Positions 18,241 through 25,727 of a stretch of 64,000 bases of DNA are shown in pieces. Every line of letters starts with the position of its first letter. Position 1 is the stretch's first letter. This stretch comes from a virus, in the IMG/VR virus record IMGVR_UViG_3300035670_000019, positions 62,001-126,000 of that record; one strand, written 5' to 3'. Made by a program: the position numbers and the translations under genes. Under the pieces are notes generated by a model, which was given only the letters and a program-made list of their open reading frames with translations, searched no databases and was not told the DNA's origin.

Positions 18241-18530
18241 TGAAAATAGGCACACTAGTAGAATGCGTTGATGATCGGTTCAATGCTGAACAATTAGAAA
18301 AAATACTTAATCGCCCTAAAAAAGGTAATCACTACATGATTAGGGAAATTATTGAATTAGGACACTTAGTTGGAGTGTTATTAGAAGAAGTTCGTAATCC
18401 TATAACAGCTAAACTAAATGGTATACCTGTTGAACCTAATTTTAATATTGAACGGTTCCGAGAAATAGAAGGACTAGATGATTTATATGAAGAACTAGTT
18501 GAAGAAGTATTTGCAGAAGAATTAATATAA
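18240..18530 (+). CDS. Small acidic phage protein
   Basis: A 96-aa protein starting MKIGTLVECVDDRF. It reads as a small beta-barrel (KKGNHYMIREI-x-GHLVGVLLEEV) followed by FNIERFREIEGLDDL and a Glu-rich C-terminus. I recall proteins of this pattern as frequent hypotheticals in Bacteroidota phages, with no known role. It is translationally coupled to the lipoprotein gene by a 1-nt overlap. Confidence 0.6.
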   Translation: MKIGTLVECVDDRFNAEQLEKILNRPKKGNHYMIREIIELGHLVGVLLEEVRNPITAKLNGIPVEPNFNIERFREIEGLDDLYEELVEEVFAEELI

Positions 18531-18536
18531 AACAAT

Positions 18537-19058
18537 ATGGTTACAGCTAAAGAAGTTTTACAAGAATTTAATCCTACATTTGGTATCAAAGCTCCTGCTA
18601 AACCACCAAAGATGAAAAAGTTCAATGTTTTTTATTGGCATAGGCGTTATCCAACTCATAAGTTTTTGCCTGATAAAGAACATATATGGAATAAATGTAA
18701 AAATGGAGACTTTGAATATTCACCGTATGCTAAGTATATTAACTATGAGTATTGGTGGATGGCTGAAGAAATAGCTGCTCTTCGCAACAGTGACAAATCA
18801 CACTCAGTAAAACAAGAATTAGAACGTGAAATTATAACCAGTTATAACAAACGCCTAAAAAACCTCAGACAAGATTTTCAGCGTGATGAATTTGAACGTA
18901 TGCAAAATCTAAAAAACAGTCTCCGCAAAACATTTGGTGGTACTAAAGCAGATGTTGATGAGTTTATTGAGAAACGAGCATTTGGCACCACAGATGAAGT
19001 AATCAGACAGTACTATGCTTGGATAAGTACTGCAAAAACTGATACTCTTCCTTTTTAA
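18537..19058 (+). CDS. Unknown basic helical protein
   Basis: A 173-aa protein, basic and rich in aromatic residues in the first half (FNVFYWHRRYPTHKFLPDKEH) and in charged helices in the second (REIITSYNKRLKNLRQDF and beyond). No motif is recognised. It follows the preceding gene at 6 nt and ends before the promoter at 19067, closing the 17611 operon. Confidence 0.55.
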   Translation: MVTAKEVLQEFNPTFGIKAPAKPPKMKKFNVFYWHRRYPTHKFLPDKEHIWNKCKNGDFEYSPYAKYINYEYWWMAEEIAALRNSDKSHSVKQELEREIITSYNKRLKNLRQDFQRDEFERMQNLKNSLRKTFGGTKADVDEFIEKRAFGTTDEVIRQYYAWISTAKTDTLPF

Positions 19059-19066
19059 AAGTGTGT

Positions 19067-19097
19067 TTGGCAAACATTAAAATAATATTTATATTAA
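19067..19097 (+). promoter_or_regulatory. Host-type promoter for the DNA-modification cluster
   Basis: TTGG (19067-19070), 19 nt, TATATTAA (19090-19097); ATG at 19104. The -33 box sits inside the palindrome GTTTGGCAAAC (19065-19075), a possible operator. Confidence 0.65.
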
Positions 19098-19103
19098 ATC
19101 GTT

Positions 19104-19889
19104 ATGAAAGTATCTCACGAAGTTCCATTAGCATTATTAGAAATGTCAAAAAGTTTTAATGATTATGACTACTGTCTACCTCATTTGCTAGACAAATATG
19201 AAGAATACAAAAAGTATTTTCAATGGGCTAAAGAAAATAATCGTTATATCATTATGGATAATTCATTACATGAATTAGGTCATGCTTATGATACTGACCG
19301 TTTAATGCATTGGATTAATGAATTACAACCAGATGAGTTTATTGTTCCTGATGTTTGGGAAGATATGGAAGCATCAATTAAAAATGCTGCTGAATGGATT
19401 AGAATTGCTCTTCCTCCTAATATTCTTAAAGTAGCTGTTGTTCAAGCTAAAAGTATTAGAGAAGCAGCTGAATGTTATTTTAAATATAAAACATTAGGTT
19501 ATAAGAAAATAGCATTCTCATATGGTGCCGCTTATTATAAAGAACATTTTCCGCATCCAACATCAGCTGTAGCAACAGCAGTAGGACGAGTATCTGTTAT
19601 AAGTAAACTATACAAAGAAGGTATTATCAAAGACACAGACAATGTTCACTTGCTAGGATGTGCTATTCCACAAGAATTTGTTCACTATAGAAACATGCCT
19701 TTTATCACTACTATTGATACATCAAATCCTATTATGGCAGCAATTGAAGGTACACTTTATGAACCATATGGTTTAGATCAAAAACCTAAAACTAAAATTG
19801 ATGATGTTATAGATAGTAAAATTGATAAAGTACAGTTTGGAAAAGTTATTATGAATACTAAATATTTTAGAACAATAAATGGAATATAA
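19104..19889 (+). CDS. dpdA: DpdA-like 7-deazaguanine DNA transglycosylase
   Basis: A 261-aa TIM-barrel protein of the tRNA-guanine transglycosylase superfamily. Recognisable barrel segments are IIMDNSLHELG (Asp52), EFIVPDVWEDMEASI (Asp83), VAVVQAKSIREAA, YKKIAFSYG and HLLGCAIPQEF (182-192). The last is the counterpart of the LMGVGTPEDL strand of TGT, and TTIDTSNP (Asp205) follows at the position of the TGT nucleophile. It is much shorter than bacterial Tgt (about 375 aa) and I see no zinc site. Together with queC, queD, queE and folE in the next 6 kb this strongly suggests that it swaps guanine in phage DNA for a 7-deazaguanine. It is the first gene after its promoter. Confidence 0.75.
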   Translation: MKVSHEVPLALLEMSKSFNDYDYCLPHLLDKYEEYKKYFQWAKENNRYIIMDNSLHELGHAYDTDRLMHWINELQPDEFIVPDVWEDMEASIKNAAEWIRIALPPNILKVAVVQAKSIREAAECYFKYKTLGYKKIAFSYGAAYYKEHFPHPTSAVATAVGRVSVISKLYKEGIIKDTDNVHLLGCAIPQEFVHYRNMPFITTIDTSNPIMAAIEGTLYEPYGLDQKPKTKIDDVIDSKIDKVQFGKVIMNTKYFRTINGI

Positions 19890-20064
19890 ATCACTTTATG
19901 ATCATTTAGGCAGAGCCGCAGGTGGTCAACTAGGAAAACAAGTAGCTGAGGCTGCTGTTCGAGATGGAGTAAAAATTCAAACTCGACAAGTATCTAACCC
20001 TAAGTATGAAGGAGAAGTAATGCTGTATCCTTCAGATTGGCTTGAAAATTATTTTAATAAATAA
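19879..20064 (+). CDS. Small protein in the dpdA operon
   Basis: A 61-aa protein overlapping the end of dpdA by 11 nt. It starts MEYKSLYDHLGRAAG, continues LGKQVAEAA and ends in a hydrophobic/aromatic YPSDWLENYF segment. No family is recognised. Tight coupling to dpdA suggests co-expression; function unknown. Confidence 0.55.
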   Translation: MEYKSLYDHLGRAAGGQLGKQVAEAAVRDGVKIQTRQVSNPKYEGEVMLYPSDWLENYFNK

Positions 20065-20078
20065 AAACAATAAAAGTT

Positions 20079-20348
20079 ATGCCTTATTTTTCTACAGACG
20101 CCGAATTAGACATTTCAATTGATGAATTTCTTTCTGAATGTGATTCAGGAGATATTAGAGAGCTTATTAACGCACTTATTGAAGATGGTCATTTAACTCC
20201 AAAACAGGTATTTAACCATAAAGCATCTGGAGTAACAGCAATGGAACAAGATCATATCAATATGTGTAATAAACTATCTGATAAATTCTATCAAATGAGT
20301 AATGAAGATATTCAAGTATTAGAAACCTTATATAAAAAATATTGTTAA
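20079..20348 (+). CDS. Small acidic protein, unknown
   Basis: An 89-aa acidic helical protein (ELDISIDEFLSECDSGDIRELINALIEDG at residues 8-36). Similar short acidic proteins are common phage hypotheticals. The start codon has the recurrent AAAAGTT-ATG context. It sits directly upstream of queC with a 1-nt gap. Confidence 0.6.
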   Translation: MPYFSTDAELDISIDEFLSECDSGDIRELINALIEDGHLTPKQVFNHKASGVTAMEQDHINMCNKLSDKFYQMSNEDIQVLETLYKKYC

Positions 20349-20349
20349 T

Positions 20350-21234
20350 ATGAAAAAACAAGCAGTATTATCCTTAAGTGGAGGAATGGATAGCTCCACA
20401 TTGCTGCTTCATCTACTTGCCAATGGCTATGAAGTAACAGCGTTATCATTTGATTATGGGCAAAAACATAATGTTGAATTAGAACGTGCTAAAGATTTAG
20501 TTAAGTATATTAATGGTAATCCAAGTCGTTTATTCCATCATGATCATGCTCCAAATGGATTTGATGAAATTTATCCACTAGTAAAACATCAAGTAATTGA
20601 ACTTAAAGGACTATCTGAACTATTAAATTCAGCATTAGTAACTGGAGGTGAAGAAGTACCTGAAGGACACTATGCTGAAGAAAATATGAAGGCAACAGTA
20701 GTTCCTAATCGTAATAAGATTTTTAGTTCAATTATTCAAGCAGTAGCATTATCAATTGCTGAACAAAAGAATACTGAATGTGCTATTGCAATGGGTATTC
20801 ATGCAGGTGATCATGCTATTTATCCTGATTGTCGTCAAGAGTTTCGAGATATTGATTTTGAAGCATTTAAAGCAGGCAATTGGGGAAGTGAGAAAGTAAA
20901 AATTTATACTCCATATCTTGATACTGATAAGTTTGGTATTTTAGAGGATGGTGATAAATGTATAGAATGCTTGAAACTAGACTTTAATGAAGTATATAAG
21001 CGCACTAATACATCTTATAAACCAATTAATTGGACCTGGACAGATGTAAATGGTGAAATTCGCTCTAAATGGTACTCAGATTACAAATCAGCATCATCTG
21101 TAGAACGTATTGAAGCATTTATGAAACTAGGAAAACCAGACCCAGTAGAATATGCTGATGAAGAAGGTCCTACAACTTGGAGAATGGTAACAAATCATGT
21201 TAAACAAATATTAGAAAATCATGCCAACATCTAA
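20350..21234 (+). CDS. queC: 7-cyano-7-deazaguanine (preQ0) synthase QueC, cysteine-poor variant
   Basis: A 294-aa ATP-pyrophosphatase-fold enzyme converting CDG to preQ0. It has the P-loop SGGMDSS (10-16), TVVPNRN (116-122), GIHAGDHAIYPDCR (149-162) and the late VERIEAF segment of QueC. Canonical QueC binds zinc with four Cys in the C-terminal part (SCY ... CGxCxxCxxR). Here the aligned positions read Ser222, Asp244, Ser247 and Ser250, so all four are replaced. A CIEC pair at 204-207 lies in a short extra segment instead. It is about 60 aa longer than E. coli QueC. It lies in the operon with dpdA. Confidence 0.85.
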   Translation: MKKQAVLSLSGGMDSSTLLLHLLANGYEVTALSFDYGQKHNVELERAKDLVKYINGNPSRLFHHDHAPNGFDEIYPLVKHQVIELKGLSELLNSALVTGGEEVPEGHYAEENMKATVVPNRNKIFSSIIQAVALSIAEQKNTECAIAMGIHAGDHAIYPDCRQEFRDIDFEAFKAGNWGSEKVKIYTPYLDTDKFGILEDGDKCIECLKLDFNEVYKRTNTSYKPINWTWTDVNGEIRSKWYSDYKSASSVERIEAFMKLGKPDPVEYADEEGPTTWRMVTNHVKQILENHANI

Positions 21235-21409
21235 AAAACGAGGTGGGAAAAAAGCCCACAACAAACGAGTAGCAAAACGTAATACAAATATTGCTACAGC
21301 ACAACGTGCGTATGAAAAACTTTATACTAATGCACTTCAAGAACATTTAAATAAATTAAATCAAGAACAAAATGGAACATCCAAACCCGAAGAAACACCA
21401 GCGGATTAG
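21221..21409 (+). CDS. Small basic protein
   Basis: A 62-aa protein overlapping queC by 14 nt. The first 25 residues are strongly basic (SKKRGGKKAHNKRVAKRN), followed by a helix and an acidic end. It could bind nucleic acid; no family is recognised. Confidence 0.5.
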   Translation: MPTSKKRGGKKAHNKRVAKRNTNIATAQRAYEKLYTNALQEHLNKLNQEQNGTSKPEETPAD

Positions 21410-21527
21410 TTTTGTTAAATCTGCTTTACGAATTATAGGTTATTTATTAATATTAACAGAACCAGCAGCTGCTGTCACATTTTTAGTATGTAGTGAAGCT
21501 TTAGGTATATTGGAGGAATTAGTATGA
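21372..21527 (+). CDS. Small single-span membrane protein, 51 aa
   Basis: A 51-codon ATG ORF overlapping the preceding gene by 38 nt and the next by ATGA. After a basic N-terminus (NPKKHQRISFVKSALR) it has one hydrophobic segment of about 22 residues (IIGYLLILTEPAAAVTFLVC) and ends LGILEELV. The positive-inside pattern and exact stop/start coupling to the thioredoxin gene argue that it is expressed. Function unknown. Confidence 0.6.
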   Translation: MEHPNPKKHQRISFVKSALRIIGYLLILTEPAAAVTFLVCSEALGILEELV

Positions 21528-21778
21528 GTAAACAATTATTTTATTATAGCGCACCTTGGTGCCAACCATGTGAAACATTAGGCCCAATTATGGACCAAGT
21601 AAACAAACAAATACCTATCTGTAAAATTAATATTGACTATGCTGACCCAGCTGTTATTGAATCAGCACAAATAAGAAACATTCCTACAGTGGTGTTAGTA
21701 GAAAATGGAAAAGAAGTTCGTAGATTTACAGGTGTAAAATCATATAACCAAATAATAGACTTTTTAAATTATGGCTGA
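21524..21778 (+). CDS. Thioredoxin-like protein
   Basis: An 84-aa minimal thioredoxin fold. The active site is PWCQPC at residues 10-15, with the cis-Pro segment IRNIPTVVLV near 56-65 and the C-terminal helix IIDFLNYG. It could reduce the class I ribonucleotide reductase encoded at 13382-16066. It is coupled by overlaps on both sides. Confidence 0.85.
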   Translation: MSKQLFYYSAPWCQPCETLGPIMDQVNKQIPICKINIDYADPAVIESAQIRNIPTVVLVENGKEVRRFTGVKSYNQIIDFLNYG

Positions 21779-22031
21779 ATTTAGTAAACAATGGGCTGAA
21801 AAATATGACCCTGAAGGTGGTTGGGATTTTGATATTGAAGAAGTATCAAACCAATTAGATCCAAACCATTATGTACCTATGATCTGTGAAGGTTTTGGAT
21901 TTATAGCTATTGGACGAGATGAAAATTATAATGTTTTGCTTGCTATGCCTACTGGTGAAACAGAAACAGATGAAAATGGTCAAATTTCTGATATAGTAAC
22001 TTGGCAAGCATATGAAGATATCGTAAAATAA
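21771..22031 (+). CDS. Unknown small protein
   Basis: An 86-aa acidic protein (MAEFSKQWAEKYDPEGGWDFDIEE at the start) overlapping the thioredoxin gene by 8 nt. A central strand GFGFIAIGRDENYNVLLAMP suggests a small mixed fold. Not recognised. Confidence 0.55.
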   Translation: MAEFSKQWAEKYDPEGGWDFDIEEVSNQLDPNHYVPMICEGFGFIAIGRDENYNVLLAMPTGETETDENGQISDIVTWQAYEDIVK

Positions 22032-22037
22032 AATAAT

Positions 22038-22502
22038 ATGGGAAAATTTCAATCAACAAAATTATTTGATGGATACAGTACTTGTTTCCGTCAATGGAAA
22101 GCAGAAGGAACTCATTGTAGATTCTTACATGGTTATGCTGTATCATTTCGAGTATGGTTTGAAGGTGATTTAGATGAGCGTAATTGGGTATTTGATTTTG
22201 GAGGCATGAAACGTGCCAAACATAAAATATCAGGCATGGCTCCTAAAGATTATTTTACTTGGTTACTTGATCATACAACAATCATAGCTGAAGATGATCC
22301 TTACATGAACCAATTTTTACAAATGCATATAGACGGTGTTATTCAATTGCGAGTATTACCAGCTACTGGTTGTGAAAGATTTGCTGAGTACCTTCATACA
22401 ACTATTAATAATTTTCTAAAAAAAGAAACAGATGGAAGAGTTAAAGCTGTCAAAGTTGAAGTTTACGAACATGAAAGAAACAGTGCTAGTTATGGAGAAT
22501 AA
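22038..22502 (+). CDS. queD: 6-carboxytetrahydropterin synthase-like QueD (variant metal site)
   Basis: A 154-aa T-fold protein making CPH4 from dihydroneopterin triphosphate in the preQ0 pathway. It has FRQWKAEGTHCRFLHGY (17-33), WVFDFGGMKRAK, LLDHTTIIAEDDP and VKVEVYEHERN. In canonical QueD the catalytic Cys precedes HGH and an earlier His completes the zinc site. Here Cys27 and His31 are kept, the second His of HGH is Tyr33, and the earlier His is Phe17. This FRQWxA...LHGY form is, to my memory, a known divergent branch of the family. Context with queC/queE/folE supports the role. Confidence 0.8.
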   Translation: MGKFQSTKLFDGYSTCFRQWKAEGTHCRFLHGYAVSFRVWFEGDLDERNWVFDFGGMKRAKHKISGMAPKDYFTWLLDHTTIIAEDDPYMNQFLQMHIDGVIQLRVLPATGCERFAEYLHTTINNFLKKETDGRVKAVKVEVYEHERNSASYGE

Positions 22503-22549
22503 CTACTGGACTTCAACCCCAACATATAATACTAATTTTATTTATAACT

Positions 22550-23332
22550 ATGAAACCAGGAAGAATAACTGATTATAACAAAACTCTACCAATTGTAGAA
22601 CTATACCCCGCAGTGCAAAGTGAAGGCAGTAGAGCCGGAATGCCTACTATTGTTATTAGAACTACAGGTTGTACTCACAGATGTTGGTTTGGAGAAGGTG
22701 GATGGTGTGACTCATGGTACACCTCAATCCACCCCGAAAAAGGCAAATACACATTCAATGATATAATTGAAATGTATAACAAATACCCACATGCAAGAGA
22801 AATGATGCTAACAGGTGGTTCACCAACTATGCATCCTGATCTTGTTAATGAACTTACTCATTTTGCATATCAACGTGGGATATTTATTACAATAGAAACT
22901 GAAGGTTCCCATTTTATTGAAACAGACTATCCAATCGGCTTGGTATCTTTGTCTCCTAAGTTTAGCAATAGCAATCCTAGGATTGGAATTCTTACTCCTC
23001 AAGGTAAAGAAGTGGATCAAAAGATGATAGATCAACATAATAAGTTGCGTCTTAATAAAGAAGCAATTAGACAGATGCTTGAGTATCATGATGATTTTCA
23101 TTTTAAGCCTGTTTGTAATCCTATTGAGATGCCTGAAGTATGGGAAGAGATAGAGGCGTTTAGACATGAAATGGATATTTCAAAACGTAAAACATGGATT
23201 ATGCCTCCTGGTGATACTAGAGAAGAATTAATTCGAGTTTATCCTATGGTAATGGATTTCTGTAGAGACAATGGATACAACTTTACAGGTAGAGAACATA
23301 TTATTGCTTTTGATGTTCAACGGTGTGTTTGA
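22550..23332 (+). CDS. queE: 7-carboxy-7-deazaguanine synthase QueE (radical SAM)
   Basis: A 260-aa radical-SAM enzyme. EGSRAGMPTIVIRTTGC at 25-41 is the typical QueE lead-in. The cluster cysteines are Cys41, Cys45 and Cys53, in GCTHRCWFGEGGWCDSWYT. The usual C-x3-C-x2-C motif is thus stretched to C-x3-C-x7-C by an insertion before WCDS. LTGGSPTMHP follows at about 89-98. It would form CDG from CPH4. A HNH endonuclease gene is inserted right after it. Confidence 0.87.
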   Translation: MKPGRITDYNKTLPIVELYPAVQSEGSRAGMPTIVIRTTGCTHRCWFGEGGWCDSWYTSIHPEKGKYTFNDIIEMYNKYPHAREMMLTGGSPTMHPDLVNELTHFAYQRGIFITIETEGSHFIETDYPIGLVSLSPKFSNSNPRIGILTPQGKEVDQKMIDQHNKLRLNKEAIRQMLEYHDDFHFKPVCNPIEMPEVWEEIEAFRHEMDISKRKTWIMPPGDTREELIRVYPMVMDFCRDNGYNFTGREHIIAFDVQRCV

Positions 23333-23367
23333 TCCTAAATAAAGAGTATATTTTTATATTTTTTAGG

Positions 23368-23381
23368 ATATTTATAATAAA
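23368..23381 (+). promoter_or_regulatory. ATATTTATAATAAA element (candidate phage promoter)
   Basis: Exact copy of the recurrent 14-mer, 2 nt before the ATG of the HNH endonuclease gene. No -33 box at the proper spacing. Confidence 0.4.
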
Positions 23382-23383
23382 AT

Positions 23384-24007
23384 ATGAATTTCCCGTACAA
23401 ACAAATATGTAAAGAATGCTTAATAGATTTTAAATCTAAAGGTTCAAATAAAAAATTCTGTTCTAAAGAATGTAAACTTAAATGGAATGCTAAAAATATT
23501 TACTCATATACATCATGCTCAAATTGTGGAGAACAAGTAAGACATTCACCTAGTGATAAATATAAACACAAATTTTGCTCCAATACATGCCAGGGAAAAT
23601 GGAGAATGGATAATTTAAAAGAAGAAAATATTCAATTAGCATCTAAAATGAGAGAAAGCTGGTGTGAAGATAGTTGGAAAAAAAGTATAGAGACTCGAAA
23701 GAAAAATGGTAATATAATTACTAGTCATAATTGGAAACAATTTTGGAAAAAATGTGATTATTTAACTAGAAAAATAAGACAAAAAATGCTTGAAAATTGG
23801 GATGGATTTGATTATATTGATGGAGAATATATTAAAGACAACTTAAAACTTCATTATACAGATACTAATTATCCAACATTAGATCATGTTAAACCTAGAA
23901 GTGTATGTTTTAAAGAAGGATTAACTCCTGAAGAAACTACTAAACCTGAAAATTTAAAATGGACTAAAAGAGTAAATAATAGTTCTAAAAGTAACAAATA
24001 TGAGTAA
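23384..24007 (+). CDS. Free-standing HNH homing endonuclease
   Basis: A 207-aa protein with two N-terminal Cys4-type zinc-finger pairs (CKEC ... CSKEC; CSNC ... CSNTC) and a C-terminal HNH core: YPTLDHVKPRSVCF, then KPENLKWTKRVNNSSKSNK. The DH, N and NNSSK residues match the phage HNH group that carries its zinc fingers at the N-terminus. It interrupts the preQ0 cluster between queE and a small gene and has its own upstream 14-mer element. The base composition is more AT-rich than its neighbours. It is probably selfish and not part of the modification pathway. Confidence 0.8.
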   Translation: MNFPYKQICKECLIDFKSKGSNKKFCSKECKLKWNAKNIYSYTSCSNCGEQVRHSPSDKYKHKFCSNTCQGKWRMDNLKEENIQLASKMRESWCEDSWKKSIETRKKNGNIITSHNWKQFWKKCDYLTRKIRQKMLENWDGFDYIDGEYIKDNLKLHYTDTNYPTLDHVKPRSVCFKEGLTPEETTKPENLKWTKRVNNSSKSNKYE

Positions 24008-24236
24008 ACCAATTTTTATAATACGATTTCCATATAGTGATAATAATATGGATAGAGATATTTTTAAAAAAAATTATGAAGATATAAGTAACAAATTAAA
24101 TGATTATCATGTATTAACAATAATGGGTGATGATGTTGAAACAGTAACATTTGAATGTTTTAATGCTCCTCATACTGAAATAGAATTTGAAGAATTAAAG
24201 TATCGTGTATTAGAATTACTGAAATACAGAGTATAA
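24000..24236 (+). CDS. Unknown small protein
   Basis: A 78-aa protein overlapping the endonuclease gene by 8 nt. It reads as strand-helix-strand (PIFIIRFPYSD, DIFKKNYEDISNKL, YHVLTIMGDD) with an acidic C-terminus. Not recognised. Confidence 0.55.
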   Translation: MSKPIFIIRFPYSDNNMDRDIFKKNYEDISNKLNDYHVLTIMGDDVETVTFECFNAPHTEIEFEELKYRVLELLKYRV

Positions 24237-24237
24237 T

Positions 24238-24513
24238 ATGGATAAAAAATTACTAAAAGAAACAGTAGAAAAAGAAAATGTTATATTATTTTTCTACGCT
24301 GACTGGTGCGGTGGTTGTAAAGTAGCAAACCCAATGGTTCAAAAAATAGCTACTAAACTTAACCTTAGGTTGATTCGAATTAATGAAAATACAGAACTAG
24401 AAGAAGAATATGAAGTAGATTATTACCCACATCTTATTCTAGCTAATAAAGGCAAACTTCGACATTACCCAGGTGCAACTATGATAAGAGATCTATATGA
24501 AAGTATTATTTGA
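24238..24513 (+). CDS. Second thioredoxin-like protein
   Basis: A 91-aa thioredoxin fold with active site DWCGGC near residues 22-27 and cis-Pro segment YYPHLILAN. It is distinct from the one at 21524 (WCQPC). It may serve RNR or another thiol enzyme. It overlaps the next gene by 17 nt. Confidence 0.8.
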   Translation: MDKKLLKETVEKENVILFFYADWCGGCKVANPMVQKIATKLNLRLIRINENTELEEEYEVDYYPHLILANKGKLRHYPGATMIRDLYESII

Positions 24514-25006
24514 AAAATCCCAAATTGAAAACCGAATTAAAGAAATCGGTATTCAAATCCTTAATCGCCATAAAGAAGAAAACAATCCAATTGTATTAGT
24601 TGGAGTACTAAATGGTGGTTTTATGTTTTATTCTAAGCTAGTAGATCAACTAGCTCTTTTAGACCCACAATGTGATTTTATTAGAGTAAAATCATACAAA
24701 GGTAGAGAGCATGAAGTACCTGAAATTATTATTCCCTCATCTTTAGATGTTGAGAATAAATTTGTCTATATTATAGATGACATTTATGATACAGGTTTAA
24801 CAATGCAAGTACTTAAAAACCAATTTACAGATTTAGGAGCATCAGGAGTTAGTGTTATAACACTAGTTAAACGAGCAATTAATGAAGTAGATATGCCTAT
24901 AAATTCACTTTATGGTTTTGAGATTCATGATGAATGGGTTGTTGGTTATGGAATGGACGATGAAGATGGTAGAAAAAGAAGTCTGCCTTATATTTTGGCA
25001 ATTTAA
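24497..25006 (+). CDS. hpt: Hypoxanthine-guanine phosphoribosyltransferase-like enzyme
   Basis: A 169-aa PRTase. It has VGVLNGGFMFYSKLV (PPi loop), the PRPP motif YIIDDIYDTGLTMQ and the end VVGYGMDDEDGRKRSLPYI, all standard for HPRT. It converts a purine base and PRPP to the nucleotide. Its presence between queE and folE raises the possibility of a role in recycling the guanine released by DpdA, which is my inference only. Confidence 0.85.
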   Translation: MKVLFEKSQIENRIKEIGIQILNRHKEENNPIVLVGVLNGGFMFYSKLVDQLALLDPQCDFIRVKSYKGREHEVPEIIIPSSLDVENKFVYIIDDIYDTGLTMQVLKNQFTDLGASGVSVITLVKRAINEVDMPINSLYGFEIHDEWVVGYGMDDEDGRKRSLPYILAI

Positions 25007-25025
25007 GAATAATAAGTTATATTAA
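24995..25025 (+). promoter_or_regulatory. Host-type promoter for folE
   Basis: TTGG (24995-24998), 19 nt, TATATTAA (25018-25025), ATG at 25032. The -33 box lies within the end of the hpt gene. Confidence 0.6.
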
Positions 25026-25031
25026 GGTTAT

Positions 25032-25727
25032 ATGGAAAACAATAGAAGAAAATTTCACAATGACATTGAATGTGTCCCTACAGGTTTTGCTAATGGATCA
25101 GCAACTGATAGGCCTCTAACAAATGAGGAAAAACAACAAATGATTGAAGAAGCCACTGTTCATTTTGGTAACTTCTTAACAGCACTAAAATGTGATTGGC
25201 AAAACGATCCTAACTCTGCTGATACACCTCGTCGTGTAGCTAAAGCATATGTTAATGATTTGTGGGCTGGTCGTTATAATGGATTTACTGATATTACTTC
25301 ATTCCCATCAGACGGATATGATGGAGTAATTATTGAACGTAATATCCCACTAACATCAATGTGTTCTCATCATCACCAAACAATTAGTGGTGTAGTTCAT
25401 ATTGGTTATATTGCTGGTGAGAAAGGTCGAGTGATTGGTTTATCTAAACTAAATCGTATTGTAGAGCACTTTGGTCGTAGAGGTGCTATTCAAGAACAAT
25501 TAACTGCTGCTATCCATCAAGCTGTAAATAAGGTTTGTGAAGGTAATAAAGGTGTAGTTGTAACTGTAGTAGCATCTCACAATTGTGTAAGTTGTAGAGG
25601 TGTTAAACATCAAGGTGCTGCAATGATTACTACTAAAGCATCAGGTGTGTTTATGGAAAATGACAATTTAGCTCGTAAAGAGTTTTTTGATTCACTTAAA
25701 ATCAATAACGGAAATGTCTCAATCTAA
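25032..25727 (+). CDS. folE: GTP cyclohydrolase I
   Basis: A 231-aa type I enzyme making dihydroneopterin triphosphate from GTP, the first step to preQ0. It has TPRRVAKAYVNDLWAG, IPLTSMCSHHHQTISG (zinc Cys and His), IGLSKLNRIVEHFGRR, QEQLT and ASHNCVSCRGVKHQGA with the second zinc Cys. These are complete. The long N-terminal 35 residues are variable. It is driven by its own promoter and overlaps the MazG-like gene. Confidence 0.92.
   Translation: MENNRRKFHNDIECVPTGFANGSATDRPLTNEEKQQMIEEATVHFGNFLTALKCDWQNDPNSADTPRRVAKAYVNDLWAGRYNGFTDITSFPSDGYDGVIIERNIPLTSMCSHHHQTISGVVHIGYIAGEKGRVIGLSKLNRIVEHFGRRGAIQEQLTAAIHQAVNKVCEGNKGVVVTVVASHNCVSCRGVKHQGAAMITTKASGVFMENDNLARKEFFDSLKINNGNVSI

Noticed and set aside
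19104-19889. Host-type tRNA-guanine transglycosylase acting on tRNA
   Set aside because: The protein is about 110 aa too short, lacks a visible zinc site, and has a DTS in place of the usual Tgt active-site context; DpdA fits better, although this is not proven.
22820-23167. 115-codon minus-strand ORF
   Set aside because: Opposite queE, whose motifs are complete; low-complexity product with no start signals.
25687-25713. TTG-start extension of the MazG-like gene
   Set aside because: The ATG at 25714 gives a small overlap and a natural start MSQSKENYV; the extension only lengthens the overlap with folE.
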